This document shows, in pieces, positions 1 through 7,969 of a stretch of DNA of 59,528 bases. The stretch covers positions 1 through 59,528 of IMG/VR virus record IMGVR_UViG_3300025151_000039; one strand, 5' to 3'. Every line of letters begins with the position of its first letter. Within the stretch, counting starts at the first letter, position 1. Source of the DNA: a virus. Under the pieces are notes generated by a model. That model was not told where the DNA came from and searched no databases. It saw only the letters and a program-made list of their open reading frames with translations. Made by a program: the position numbers and the translations under genes.

Positions 1-718
1 GAGTAGACTGTTGTACATTTTGATTTACCTGCTGTCTATTTTTCAATAAATGTAAGTCATCATATGTTAATTGAGTCGTCTTAGCATGATTTTCTAAATC
101 TTGCATTTGTTCTTCAGAGTAGTTCATTTTCTCCATAAAAGCTTGTCGAGCCTGAAGCCTGACTTGCTCTCTTTTAAAATGCTCTGCTTTTTGCCGTTCT
201 TGCTGTAAAGTATTATTAACAATATTTTGAGCTTTTCTCTCTACCATTTTGTTAAATAATTTACCACTATCTGATTCTGGATCTTTAGTCGCCTCATCCA
301 TATCAAATTCAAAATCTTCATCTAATTGAAGCTCTTTTTGCATGTTCTGAGGTACTTGACCACCATTTTTCAAATAACCTTGCAGTAATTCTACAGCACC
401 TGAATCTTCTTTCAAAAAGTTTATAACGGATTCAAAAGGTTGAAGCTCATCTAGCTTGGCTTTGTTTTTCCTACCTTCTTTACTTGAGTCATCATATCGC
501 TTCTTCCAATTTACATTGTTAGCAGCTTGTTCATTCCCTTGTTCGCCAGCTACTTCGGGGATCGCTTCTTGCGATGTTACCTGTTCTGGTTCAGGAGTTG
601 GGAGCTCCATTTTTTTTGTGCCCAATTGATCATCTAAAGTGTCAAAAAAGGCATTAGAATCAGTTAGGTCGGGGCCTTCAAAAGGGTTGCCGTCCACAAC
701 TTGTTCTTCATTATTCAT
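1..718 (-). CDS. Scaffolding protein, N-terminal part (gene spans the window ends)
   Basis: This frame starts at an ATG at 718 behind a GAGGA ribosome site and runs off the window start. It continues in frame from 59528 down to a TAG at 59368, giving about 289 residues in all (292 if the nine end bases are not overlapped). The protein is acidic at its start, very rich in Q, E and K, and helical, with no catalytic motif. It sits exactly between portal and capsid, the usual place of the internal scaffold that guides capsid assembly and then leaves. An NPF motif occurs near the N-terminus (GNPFEGPD) and twice in the last ten residues (NPFADDDNPF). Role inferred from position and composition. Confidence 0.7.
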   Translation of the reverse strand, partial: MNNEEQVVDGNPFEGPDLTDSNAFFDTLDDQLGTKKMELPTPEPEQVTSQEAIPEVAGEQGNEQAANNVNWKKRYDDSSKEGRKNKAKLDELQPFESVINFLKEDSGAVELLQGYLKNGGQVPQNMQKELQLDEDFEFDMDEATKDPESDSGKLFNKMVERKAQNIVNNTLQQERQKAEHFKREQVRLQARQAFMEKMNYSEEQMQDLENHAKTTQLTYDDLHLLKNRQQVNQNVQQST

Positions 719-755
719 ATATCCTCATATATTTAATGGCTGTAACTTAAAATAC

Positions 756-3041
756 TTATTCTTTAGTTTGCAAATCTTTTTTAGAATTATTTATTTCCAT
801 TTGAAGTTCTTTCTTTTTAGTGTCTACTTCATTATTCATAACGTTCCGAAGAAGTTTTTGCTTACCTTCTGTCTCAATATATTGTTTATTTAACCCGGAC
901 TTTACTTCTTCTTTCTTTTTATTTATTTCAACTTCTGCTTGCATGACTTTACCTTTAATACCAGCTTGAACAAGCTGTCTTTCAAGGGTTTCAATCGTGC
1001 CGTCCTTATCTTTGACCGCTTCAGAAAGTTGTTGAACTTGCCCCGATAACTGTGCATATAGTGACTTCCTTTGTACAATTTGCTCTTTATTTCTAATATC
1101 AGTTTCAGCTAAAACTGCAACATCATCAATCACTCCTTGCTGCAATAATTCTTTTAATTCAGCCAAGTAAGCCCATCTGTTAACTGGGAGAGTAGATCCT
1201 GATATAATCCTTACGTCAAATTTAGCTGCAGCATAATCTTTCCATTTTCCAATTGCTTCTCCCATATCATTGTAAATAGGAATATTAATTTCAGCTGTTT
1301 TCTCTTCCTGAATAGCATTTGGCTGGACAATTCTAAATACTTTATTAGCTGTATATACAACTTGAGAATATTGCTTAACCACTTCTCCTAGCTGTCTCAG
1401 TGCTGGCTCTATGCAGTTTTTCATCCAGTATTTAATTCTTCTAGTACCATACTCATCCATTGCAAGCATTCCTCTAAAGGTTTCATGTTGCTGCCCAGTA
1501 TCTCCTTGCATTGAAGAATAAATTCCTGCTAGATATTCCATATCTCCTTTACCCTGTTGTACTATTCCGAAAAATGCATTAGGTAATGGCATTGGCTGTA
1601 CTGGTGAAGGAGGTTGATGTCCTGGTCTGTATTTCAACATAGCTCCTGGAGATGATGAGTATTTTTCCCACTCATCTTCCTCTATAGCTCCTTCTTCGTA
1701 CATCCATCTCAAACTAGACCCTAAAGAAGCGTTATGTACTAATAATTGGTGAGCTTTATTTAATTCCTTTTGCTTTCCTATTAAAGGAGCAACTGCTGAC
1801 ATTGGGTAAGGTGTTCCAGTCCATTTGTAATGAAATGGAATTATAGGATAGTCAACTATTTTCTCATCTAATATTTTTTCATACAACAGAATATCTGAAA
1901 CAACACAGGTCTGCTTTATTCTAGTTGTATGATAAGGGATAGCGCTTATGACATTTTTTTGAAAAACTTCATCTTTTATTAAAATATCAAATTCTTTTTT
2001 AGAAATAGTAATGTTTTCAGTTTTAGAAGCTTGCTCTTGCAATTTAGCCATCATCTCTTGCTCAGCAATTTGAATCTGAGTTTGAGCTTCGTCTTGAGCT
2101 TTTCTTATTTCGAGCTCTGCTCTTTCTGGAAGCATTCCCCCGGATTGCACTGCTTGTTGTAAAGAAACCTGTGTTTCTTTTAATTTAACCTCCATCTCAG
2201 CCTGAAGAACAGATATTTGTTTTGAAAGTTGTTGTTTTATTTGAGTTAACTGTTCAGGGGATGGAGGAACTCTATGAAATACTGATACAAAAGGAACTTT
2301 AATTTTTTCAAACAATTCGTAAAGTTCAACCATTGCTTCTGTCTTCATTCCATCTTCCATATCGACAGGATCATCTGTATCATATATAGTAAAATCTTTT
2401 TGATCTGAATCTTTTGGTTTTACAGAGTAATCAAACTCTGAATAATTCATACTAGTGGCTTTGTTTATTTTAGCTTCCATTCCTGGGAATAACTGCTTTA
2501 CATGGGATTTAGGCAGCACTTTTCTAATCATAATATATGAAGCATCTTTAAAAAGTATATCTCTAGATTTAGGGTCTACGAATAGATCGAAAGGATGAGG
2601 TTGAATTATTTTAACCTCCCCTAAACCTCTATCTGCATCTGGATCCACTGTAACCTGTAAATAACCTACAGATTTATTAACAGCATCATTTATACAGTTC
2701 GATAGAAGAGTTTCTCCATGAGAATTGTGCCAAATATAATCAGCTATATCTGAAAACACTGCGGCTACATCTGAATCAGAACCATCTGCGCCTATTGCTT
2801 GCCATCTAGGGTTATTTGCAGTTGCATAGAAGTTTAACATTTCTATAATAGGTATAATTCTATTAATTGTAAATGTAGGCATACCTGCTTCTTGCAAAGC
2901 TGTTTTTTCTGCATTAGTAATTTGATTATCATTGGCAAAATCTTCACCCTTTTGATTTATAGCTTGCCACTGTACTCTCGTGCCATTATTTGCAGTATTG
3001 AATACTTCTCTAATTCTATCTGCTGCTTTTTTTCTCGCCAT
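756..3041 (-). CDS. Portal protein
   Basis: A 761-residue protein directly after the large terminase. I place the start at the ATG at 3041, whose A overlaps the TAA stop of the terminase (TAATG); a TTG five codons upstream is possible but less likely. The stretch HPFDLFVDPKSRD and the surrounding region resemble P22-type portals. A charged, Q-rich insert near residues 260-350 looks like a coiled coil, and the last about 100 residues form another long Q/E/K coiled coil, like the helical barrel that projects into the capsid. The portal would form the dodecameric gate at one capsid vertex, bind the terminase and later the neck proteins. Gene order (small terminase, large terminase, portal, scaffold, capsid) supports the call strongly. 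Confidence 0.82.
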   Translation of the reverse strand: MARKKAADRIREVFNTANNGTRVQWQAINQKGEDFANDNQITNAEKTALQEAGMPTFTINRIIPIIEMLNFYATANNPRWQAIGADGSDSDVAAVFSDIADYIWHNSHGETLLSNCINDAVNKSVGYLQVTVDPDADRGLGEVKIIQPHPFDLFVDPKSRDILFKDASYIMIRKVLPKSHVKQLFPGMEAKINKATSMNYSEFDYSVKPKDSDQKDFTIYDTDDPVDMEDGMKTEAMVELYELFEKIKVPFVSVFHRVPPSPEQLTQIKQQLSKQISVLQAEMEVKLKETQVSLQQAVQSGGMLPERAELEIRKAQDEAQTQIQIAEQEMMAKLQEQASKTENITISKKEFDILIKDEVFQKNVISAIPYHTTRIKQTCVVSDILLYEKILDEKIVDYPIIPFHYKWTGTPYPMSAVAPLIGKQKELNKAHQLLVHNASLGSSLRWMYEEGAIEEDEWEKYSSSPGAMLKYRPGHQPPSPVQPMPLPNAFFGIVQQGKGDMEYLAGIYSSMQGDTGQQHETFRGMLAMDEYGTRRIKYWMKNCIEPALRQLGEVVKQYSQVVYTANKVFRIVQPNAIQEEKTAEINIPIYNDMGEAIGKWKDYAAAKFDVRIISGSTLPVNRWAYLAELKELLQQGVIDDVAVLAETDIRNKEQIVQRKSLYAQLSGQVQQLSEAVKDKDGTIETLERQLVQAGIKGKVMQAEVEINKKKEEVKSGLNKQYIETEGKQKLLRNVMNNEVDTKKKELQMEINNSKKDLQTKE

Positions 3042-4624
3042 TATGCTATTACCCAATCCTTTGCTTTACGCTTCTTTTTAGTAAATCCCTCTTTATTCTC
3101 TTCAAGCCCTTTTGGTGGATATGCAAATTTGCACGCATACGCAAGTCCATCAATTGCATCATCATGAGCCATTCTAGGTCCAAATGTTATAATCTCTCTT
3201 TGAAGTGAATAGTGAGTTTTTTTAATATGGATTTGACCCACAGAGAACCTTTGAGCAAGTATCTCTTGAATCCTATCCCTTTTTGACATTCTTGTTCCCG
3301 GTTTCTCTTCTCTCCACCTAAGGCTAAAATCGTTCCGTCTAAGGCTCTCTGCTCTGATTGCTTGGAAGAGAGGTTTTGACATTGTCGTGTCTTCAACCGT
3401 AAATACCCGTGGGTGATAAATCTTGTTGGTTTCATACATGTAATCCACAATTCCCTTCTTGTCAGAGCCAGGTATCCCCAGTACAGGCAAAGAACGCTTA
3501 CGTATATAGTCAAGCACATAAATGTTATTGTCCATATCCACTGCGACAGTAATAATAACGCTGAAATCACTATCTCTCCTTACCGAATCGGTTGCTGGAT
3601 CAACGCCAGAAAAAGTAAGCACTGGCTTAGCAGTACCATTAACAACAACATAGCTAATTCCCGACTCGTTATCATGTCGAAAATCACCTTCCCAGTATTT
3701 GATATGCTCTCTTGTAAAGATTGCGTCATCTTCACTTTGTACCTCCATAAGGTATTCTTGATAGAATTTTTGAGGTTGACCACTATCTGCATAGAACTTT
3801 TTCTTCCTTTCAATTTCTTCTTTAGGGAACCAACTAGGCCAAAGAATATTGCCTTTTTTATCAATAGCTTTTCTAAAAAATACATCCCAGCTAAAATCTT
3901 CATTCTTACTTAAGGCTTGTTCATGACCAACTATAAGATTATTAACAAAAGAGTCAAAATGTACAGGAGTACCATTGACCCTAAGACGGCCATCAGCAGG
4001 CTCCAAAGCAGGAAACACAACAGCAGTGACCAGAGTACTATTCTTATCGCGGGCCTCAGCGGTAATGGTATTATTTTCGTCTTCAAAATCATCCAAGACC
4101 ACAAGGTCGTACCTCTTGTGCAGCTTTGCTCCTCCTCGGATACCTGAGATATTTGATCTTGAGATGAGTTTCGACCCATCAGATGTCTCTATGTCCTGCT
4201 CTGTCCACTTCTTGCCCTTTATATCACCGAAGTAATACTTTATTTTTTCGTTATATTCTAGATGATGTTTAACATAGTCCATATTACCCGTTGCAAGTTT
4301 CTGTGTAGCTGATACCCAGCCATAAAAATAAGGACCTCCCTTCTCTGTAAAGCCCCACTCTTTAGCTTTTGCAGAAAATGCCAAGTCACGTACTATATCT
4401 GCTTTTGTAAATACAGTTTTACCGTGACCACGAGACATAATAATTGCTAACTGTCTTATGGATTTATCGTCTATTTTATCTGCTAATTCATAATGGAATA
4501 CAGGCGTTTCGGATCGCATAAAGTCTTCTGGCAAAAACAGCTTACCAAAAGATATTACATCATTAAATGCTTGTTTAAGGAGTAATTCTTCCTTAGAAAC
4601 GTTGTGAAAGTTTACATTTGCCAT
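3041..4624 (-). CDS. terL: Terminase large subunit (packaging ATPase and nuclease)
   Basis: A 527-residue motor protein. The Walker A motif is SRGHGKT at residues 64-70, in the phage variant form. Walker B is the run LVVLDDFEDE near 174-183, with the acidic pair at 178-179. The RNase H-like nuclease begins at FSGVDPATD near 338-346 (D342), and DDAIDGLAYA near the C-terminus supplies further metal-binding acids. Length and domain order match ordinary phage large terminases. It pumps DNA into the prohead through the portal, which follows with a one-base overlap. A hairpin followed by a T-rich run sits just upstream and may set its level relative to the small subunit. Confidence 0.93.
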   Translation of the reverse strand: MANVNFHNVSKEELLLKQAFNDVISFGKLFLPEDFMRSETPVFHYELADKIDDKSIRQLAIIMSRGHGKTVFTKADIVRDLAFSAKAKEWGFTEKGGPYFYGWVSATQKLATGNMDYVKHHLEYNEKIKYYFGDIKGKKWTEQDIETSDGSKLISRSNISGIRGGAKLHKRYDLVVLDDFEDENNTITAEARDKNSTLVTAVVFPALEPADGRLRVNGTPVHFDSFVNNLIVGHEQALSKNEDFSWDVFFRKAIDKKGNILWPSWFPKEEIERKKKFYADSGQPQKFYQEYLMEVQSEDDAIFTREHIKYWEGDFRHDNESGISYVVVNGTAKPVLTFSGVDPATDSVRRDSDFSVIITVAVDMDNNIYVLDYIRKRSLPVLGIPGSDKKGIVDYMYETNKIYHPRVFTVEDTTMSKPLFQAIRAESLRRNDFSLRWREEKPGTRMSKRDRIQEILAQRFSVGQIHIKKTHYSLQREIITFGPRMAHDDAIDGLAYACKFAYPPKGLEENKEGFTKKKRKAKDWVIA

Positions 4625-4633
4625 ATATTTTAG

Positions 4634-4667
4634 CTAAAAACAGAAGCTTAACTTACAATTTTAAGCT
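4634..4667 (-). terminator. Possible weak terminator upstream of terL
   Basis: Read on the minus strand, AGCTTAA and TTAAGCT (7 bp) flank a short AT loop and are followed by TCTGTTTTT. It lies in the 65-base gap between the 137-residue gene and the large terminase. The stem is AT-rich, so termination would be partial at best. Confidence 0.35.
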
Positions 4668-4689
4668 ATTTTATGGCAATAAAAGAATT

Positions 4690-5103
4690 TTATCTTTTTA
4701 TATAGAGATCTTCCGGGCTAATCTTTGGAAGAGTTTTTTGATGATAAAGCATTGCTTCTTTATTTTGCTTTAAATAGTTTGGATTATTAGGAAAATGTGT
4801 TGCTCTATAATTTTCAACAGTTTTTTCCATATTTACAGCAGAATCATCATTTCTTTTCATATTATATAATTTTAAGAATAAATCGTGAGCAATCTTAGTA
4901 TGCTTACCATACTGCCCATCAGCGCTTATAACGTTAATATGAGCACCACCATGTTTATTTTGCTCAGTAGCAAACTCTCCTAATAACTCTTGCAGTTTTA
5001 AAACACTTTCAGGGTCGTCAGTATTTAAAGTCCTTGACGCTGATGCTACATCACTCATCAATCTAATTTTGTCTCTAGTCATCATCCATCTACCTTCACT
5101 CAT
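4690..5103 (-). CDS. Hypothetical protein with a possible peptidoglycan-binding-like fold
   Basis: A 137-residue protein placed between small and large terminase, overlapping the small terminase gene by four bases (ATGA), so the two are probably translated together. Residues about 34-80 follow the spacing of a peptidoglycan-binding type 1 repeat: VLKLQELLGEF, then ADGQYGKHTKIAHDLFLKLY. That would be strange between terminase genes, so the match may be chance or a reuse of the fold. There is no signal peptide and no cysteine. Function unknown; position suggests packaging. Confidence 0.6.
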   Translation of the reverse strand: MSEGRWMMTRDKIRLMSDVASASRTLNTDDPESVLKLQELLGEFATEQNKHGGAHINVISADGQYGKHTKIAHDLFLKLYNMKRNDDSAVNMEKTVENYRATHFPNNPNYLKQNKEAMLYHQKTLPKISPEDLYIKR

Positions 5104-5831
5104 TCTTCTAACTCCATAATTTTTTGTACAGCGTCTATACTTTCAGGTTTAAAGCCTTGGAAACCCACCATGGCTACACCAGATTGTTTAGTGCCTTTGT
5201 CTTCAATTTCTAATATATCTACTAGTTTTAAGAAGGCTTTTAAGCGCTCGCCGTCTTGACGTGCTGTTAAAGCTATGTCTCGTATACCTCTTAATACAAA
5301 GTCTTCATTGATACCAAGTTCTTTAAGTACTGGTTTTATCTCTTCTTTCACAGATTTCTTAATCCTTTCTGTCTTAAGTAAAAGCATTGCTTTCTTCTCT
5401 GCATATTTAGGATTATCAGTCTTATATGCATTCATGTAAGCCTTCACTGGATCTACTCCTTGAGCTATATATAAAGAAAATAACTCTTCTCTGCCATTAG
5501 TCTTTTCTCTATCAAATAACTGTTTTGAAGAAGTCTTAGCACCTCCAAAGCTATAAATATTGTGTCGCTTCTCTGTATCCATCTTGTTGGAATCTACCAC
5601 CATAAATGTTCCTGTACAGGTACCTACATATTCTCTTGCATGCCTCTTATGTTTCCTATGCGGTTTCATTTTGTTGCGACGTAAAATCTGTATATAACAG
5701 CCATCATCTGCTATGACCCAGTCTCCTATCTGACCTTCTCTCCAGTTAGCTTTGTAAATAAAGTTATCCGGTAGTTCGTCAGAGCTATCATATACTATGT
5801 GTTCTGTACCCTTGATACTGTATGTTCTCAT
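5100..5831 (-). CDS. Terminase small subunit-like protein
   Basis: A 243-residue protein, the first gene of the late arm. The C-terminal half, from about residue 105, reads like a small terminase: a helical segment with YIAQGVDPVKAYMNAYK (helix-turn-helix type), repeated lysine-rich helices, then IALTARQDGERLKAFLKLVDIL, which matches the helical part of the family that mediates oligomerisation. The N-terminal 100 residues are basic, with HRKHKRHAR, and have no family I recognise. It would bind the packaging site on the DNA and hand it to the large subunit, encoded one gene later. The start is the ATG at 5831; the 425-base leader upstream holds regulatory structure. Confidence 0.7.
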   Translation of the reverse strand: MRTYSIKGTEHIVYDSSDELPDNFIYKANWREGQIGDWVIADDGCYIQILRRNKMKPHRKHKRHAREYVGTCTGTFMVVDSNKMDTEKRHNIYSFGGAKTSSKQLFDREKTNGREELFSLYIAQGVDPVKAYMNAYKTDNPKYAEKKAMLLLKTERIKKSVKEEIKPVLKELGINEDFVLRGIRDIALTARQDGERLKAFLKLVDILEIEDKGTKQSGVAMVGFQGFKPESIDAVQKIMELEE

Positions 5832-5946
5832 TAATTATGCCTTCCGATTAAACGTAAAAAGCCCATTAGGGTGTCTTCGACGAATTTCACTCTTTTTTGC
5901 TGGAAAGCTTTAGATAATATTAAAAGCGATTCTCTATTTTTTATAG

Positions 5947-6174
5947 GCTTACGATCCTAGACTTTACTACGATTCAGAGAAGTTTGGTCAGGTAGATTAC
6001 CCCTCTCTGACGCCCTGCGAGCCCTTGGTATTGGCTGGTCAACTATTAACTGACAAGGCTGTTGTGGAGATTTCCAACGCGGATAACTTACATAAATATA
6101 TATTCCAAAAGCAAGGTTTCAAAAATTGCCGGATTTTAATACGTGGTCTTATTTCATTTGTATACCCCCTATAA
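5947..6174 (+). pseudogene. Start-less 75-codon open frame, possible gene remnant
   Basis: After a TAG at 5944-5946 the plus strand stays open for 75 codons to the TAA at 6172-6174. It has protein-like composition (for example GQVDYPSLTPCEPLVL and KAVVEISNADNLHKYIF) and higher GC than neighbouring genes. It has no ATG and no ribosome site; the first possible starts are TTG codons about a third of the way in. It could be a decayed gene fragment, a captured piece of host DNA, or chance openness in a structured leader. It ends inside the palindrome at 6165-6179. Confidence 0.3.
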
Positions 6175-6179
6175 GGGGG
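6165..6179. promoter_or_regulatory. Tight GC palindrome with a 3-base loop
   Basis: CCCCCT and AGGGGG are perfect complements around the three bases ATA. It is the most GC-dense point in an AT-rich leader and lies about 80 bases before the first early gene. A short stem with a three-base loop is the shape of the hairpin promoters used by the N4 virion RNA polymerase, but the sequence is not that of N4. It could instead be an operator. Confidence 0.4.
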
Positions 6180-6256
6180 ATTTCACTAACGTTTTTTCGT
6201 TATTTTTGATTTTGTTTTTTTAGGTTTTTTAGTCTAATTAAATAGGAGATAAATAG

Positions 6257-6565
6257 ATGAGCAAGTTTTACGGTGAGTTGAATGACAATAAAGCTGTGAA
6301 TGTAGATAATATTACGATTAGTCCTGCGCAAGCAAGACATAATATTAATGTAATGCTATTAAGATCACAGAAAGAATTGTCTGTTCAAGATCATATAAGA
6401 TTTACTAATGCTATCAAAGTTGAGCAAGATCCTCAAGATATGAAAGCAATGGAAGCATCATACGCAGCTGATGAGCGTAGAAAAATTGTTAAAGATATGA
6501 TTGCAAAAGGTAAATCTGAAAAAGAGATCAAAAGAGCTCTTAGAATTTATGATAATTGTGTTTAA
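6257..6565 (+). CDS. Hypothetical early protein, 102 residues
   Basis: First gene of the early arm, with a clear AGGAG ribosome site about ten bases before the ATG. It is a small, mostly helical, charged protein; the C-terminal half (DERRKIVKDMIAKGKSEKEIKRALRIYD) looks like two amphipathic helices and could bind nucleic acid. No cysteine except near the end, no membrane segment, no recognised family. Being first behind the putative early promoter, it may be a host-takeover protein, but nothing in the sequence shows this. A strong AGAGAG/CTCTCT hairpin follows 20 bases after the stop. Confidence 0.75.
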   Translation: MSKFYGELNDNKAVNVDNITISPAQARHNINVMLLRSQKELSVQDHIRFTNAIKVEQDPQDMKAMEASYAADERRKIVKDMIAKGKSEKEIKRALRIYDNCV

Positions 6566-6583
6566 AAAGTAAGTCATGACCCT

Positions 6584-6627
6584 GTAGTGATTAAAAGAGA
6601 GAGTAATCGAAGCTCTCTCTTCACTAC
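6584..6627 (+). other. Strong AGAGAGAG/CTCTCTCT hairpin, copy 1
   Basis: GTAGTG pairs with CACTAC and, inside it, AAGAGAGAG (6595-6603) pairs with CTCTCTCTT (6613-6621) around a nine-base loop. There is no T-run after it, so it is not a classical terminator. Two more hairpins with the same purine/pyrimidine arms stand at 7654-7688 and 18599-18652, always between genes and structured RNAs, suggesting an RNA-processing or phage-specific termination signal. Confidence 0.6.
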
Positions 6628-6690
6628 TTGTATAGTAGTTTAGTTGATTCGATACTACTTGCACCATAACATGCTAGCTCGTACTTCTTC

Positions 6691-6738
6691 TCTCTAATGT
6701 ATCTATTATGTATATATGCTCTACATTCTCTAATATAT
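6691..6738 (+). repeat. Two direct copies of TCTCTAATRTAT in an AT-rich promoter-like stretch
   Basis: TCTCTAATGTAT starts at 6691 and TCTCTAATATAT at 6727, 36 bases apart and differing at one base. The block from 6690 to 6760 is almost pure A and T and lies just before the structured RNA region. It may contain the promoter for that RNA, with the repeat as a binding site. This is inference; no start site can be seen. Confidence 0.35.
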
Positions 6739-6759
6739 ATCTAATAAACACTACAATAA

Positions 6760-7335
6760 ACTAGTGTAACTCGTCACGGCGAGTATAAATAGCCACTTAG
6801 GCCGTGAGCGTTGATAATATCAGGTGTGGAGATGCAATTGAACTATTTACTAAGTTAAGAGCGGACATGTCGCCGGGCATGCTTAGCAAAGTAATTAGAT
6901 GTAGATTGTATCAACATTAAATCAAGCTTTCATACCATACTAATATTACCTGTATGGACTCAATTTGAAAGAGGAGGATGTGCTGCCTTGAGAAAGCAGT
7001 GTAGTTAATCATAGCGTAGTGAACTATGTATCATGGTATTCATTAAAAGTATCGTAGCGATAACAAGCTCATACAGAATCGGAATACCACAACTGTTACG
7101 TTGTAAATATGATGTGGACGCGAGCCGAAAGTGCTCCACAGTGAACTCCCTGTTCTAGGGTTCATCGTTAGTGATGATTAAGGCGTGAGAATCGTGCGTC
7201 TAGAACAGTTTTATCAATAACTTGAGTTGTAACCCACAAGGCAGTTAATAGCTGACAGGGCAGTAGCAATAGCTGAGTCGCAATCAGTGAGCGTTTGGAC
7301 TGTCAAAGGGGCTCTACAATTTAAGTTCTAAAAGG
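6760..7335 (+). ncRNA. Large structured non-coding RNA (region A)
   Basis: About 570 bases have no plausible gene but many nested complementary arms. CTTTCA/TGAAAG encloses CCATAC/GTATGG (6928-6971). GGTATTC (7034-7040) pairs with GAATACC (7082-7088) around TATCG/CGATA. TGTGGA pairs with TCCACA near 7113-7140. A TGAA-CCCT/AGGG-TTCA hairpin (7142-7164) has a loop segment CTGTTCTAG that is a perfect 9-base complement of CTAGAACAG at about 7199-7208, as in a pseudoknot. TGACAG pairs with CTGTCA near 7253 and 7300. CACGGC/GCCGTG and ACTCG/CGAGT near 6770-6805 are mutually exclusive. Size, density and position near a phage tRNA recall the GOLLD and ROOL classes; I cannot assign it to either. Exact ends are estimates. 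Confidence 0.6.
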
Positions 7336-7342
7336 AGGTGTA

Positions 7343-7534
7343 ATGTTAAAATTAATAACTTATGTTCCATTAGGTCTAATAAGTTTATTAGCAACTATTC
7401 CATTCTTATCTATAGCTTTCGATTACTTCTTTAAAGAAAGTTATTATTTAAGCTTCATGTTTTGCTTAATAGCATCATGGATAATAATAAACTTTATTCA
7501 CTTAATAATAGAGGAGTTTGAAATATGGAAATAA
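7343..7534 (+). CDS. Small membrane protein, 63 residues
   Basis: Preceded by a perfect AGGAGG site. Almost the whole protein is hydrophobic and can form two membrane helices (about residues 5-27 and 34-55), separated by a short charged turn (DYFFKES), with a short acidic tail. It overlaps the next small membrane gene by ten bases, so the pair is probably made together. It may act at the inner membrane, for example in superinfection exclusion or host-membrane change, but nothing specific is visible. Confidence 0.7.
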   Translation: MLKLITYVPLGLISLLATIPFLSIAFDYFFKESYYLSFMFCLIASWIIINFIHLIIEEFEIWK

Positions 7535-7641
7535 TGTTGCATGTATTATTATTATTTGGCTCAATTGCATTAGCAATAGGGATATTGTGGTTATTTTTAT
7601 TCTTAGTTATTAAATTATTTATGTTTTTAGAGCGATTATAA
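7525..7641 (+). CDS. Small membrane protein, 38 residues
   Basis: Starts at an ATG at 7525 inside the end of the previous gene, nine bases after GAGGAG. One long hydrophobic stretch (MLHVLLLFGSIALAIGILWL and on to about residue 35) followed by a short basic end. Single-pass membrane peptide, function unknown. Its stop is 12 bases before the second AGAG-type hairpin. Confidence 0.6.
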   Translation: MEIMLHVLLLFGSIALAIGILWLFLFLVIKLFMFLERL

Positions 7642-7653
7642 TGGGTGAAGAAA

Positions 7654-7688
7654 AGAGGGGAGTAGTACGAAACTAACGACTCTCCTCT
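7654..7688 (+). other. AGAGGGGAGT/ACTCTCCTCT hairpin, copy 2
   Basis: Ten base pairs with one G-U pair, loop of 15 bases, ending ten bases before the tRNA. It shares the AGAG/CTCT arms of the hairpins at 6584 and 18599. It could guide 5' processing of the tRNA precursor or end the upstream transcript. Confidence 0.55.
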
Positions 7689-7697
7689 CTTATTTAT

Positions 7698-7771
7698 AGC
7701 GGATGGGTGAAACGGAAAATCATACAAGCCTCATAAGCTTGTGATAGCAGGTTCGACTCCTGTGTCCGCTA
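7698..7771 (+). tRNA. tRNA with anticodon CAU (Met, or Ile if modified)
   Basis: A full cloverleaf can be drawn: acceptor AGCGGAU/GUCCGCU with A as discriminator, D-stem GUGA/UCAU, anticodon stem CAAGC/GCUUG around CUCAUAA, short variable loop, T-stem GCAGG/CCUGU with loop UUCGACU. CCA is not encoded. The A1-U72 pair speaks against an initiator tRNA. Anticodon CAU is used by elongator methionine tRNA and, when the C is changed to lysidine, by isoleucine tRNA for AUA codons; the sequence alone does not decide. Confidence 0.92.
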
Positions 7772-7798
7772 CTATTTTTAAAATAAAATGGAGGTATA

Positions 7799-7969
7799 AT
7801 GTCAGAACAACTGACCAATAAGAAGTTAGCTCAAGATAAAGGCTGTACTTCACGACAAATCAGCAAAAGTCGTAAAAGAGGCTGGATATGGGTTGAAGAC
7901 ATCGGTAAAGGTATTGGTGCAGTTAAGAAAGTTAATTATACAGCTCCTACAGCTGTGAGGAAGCCATAA
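7799..7969 (+). CDS. Small basic protein, possible helix-turn-helix
   Basis: A 56-residue protein with a GGAGG site, just after the tRNA; its TAA shares a base with the ATG of the kinase gene. The segment LTNKKLAQDKGCTSRQISKS has the spacing of a helix-turn-helix, followed by a basic, tryptophan-containing stretch. It may bind DNA and act as a small regulator. Family not recognised. Confidence 0.6.
   Translation: MSEQLTNKKLAQDKGCTSRQISKSRKRGWIWVEDIGKGIGAVKKVNYTAPTAVRKP

Larger units (their letters stand above)
5832..6256. other. Divergent control region between the early and late arms
   Basis: These 425 bases separate the first late gene (minus) from the first early gene (plus), so promoters for both arms probably lie here. 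Visible items are a start-less open frame at 5947-6174, a hairpin pairing CAGAGA (5975-5980) with TCTCTG (6004-6009), and a tight palindrome at 6165-6179. A T-rich stretch (about 6186-6235) precedes the ribosome site AGGAG of the first early gene. The part from 5950 to 6090 is clearly richer in G and C than the genes around it. I could not identify bacterial -35/-10 boxes with confidence. Confidence 0.5.

Noticed and set aside
3187-3913. Several open frames opposite to or shifted within terL (both strands)
   Set aside because: They lie wholly inside a well-supported gene, lack ribosome sites and have cysteine-, phenylalanine- or arginine-rich shadow composition.
6584-6627. Rho-independent terminator
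   Set aside because: The stem is strong but CACTACTTG follows instead of a T-run; listed as a hairpin of unknown role.
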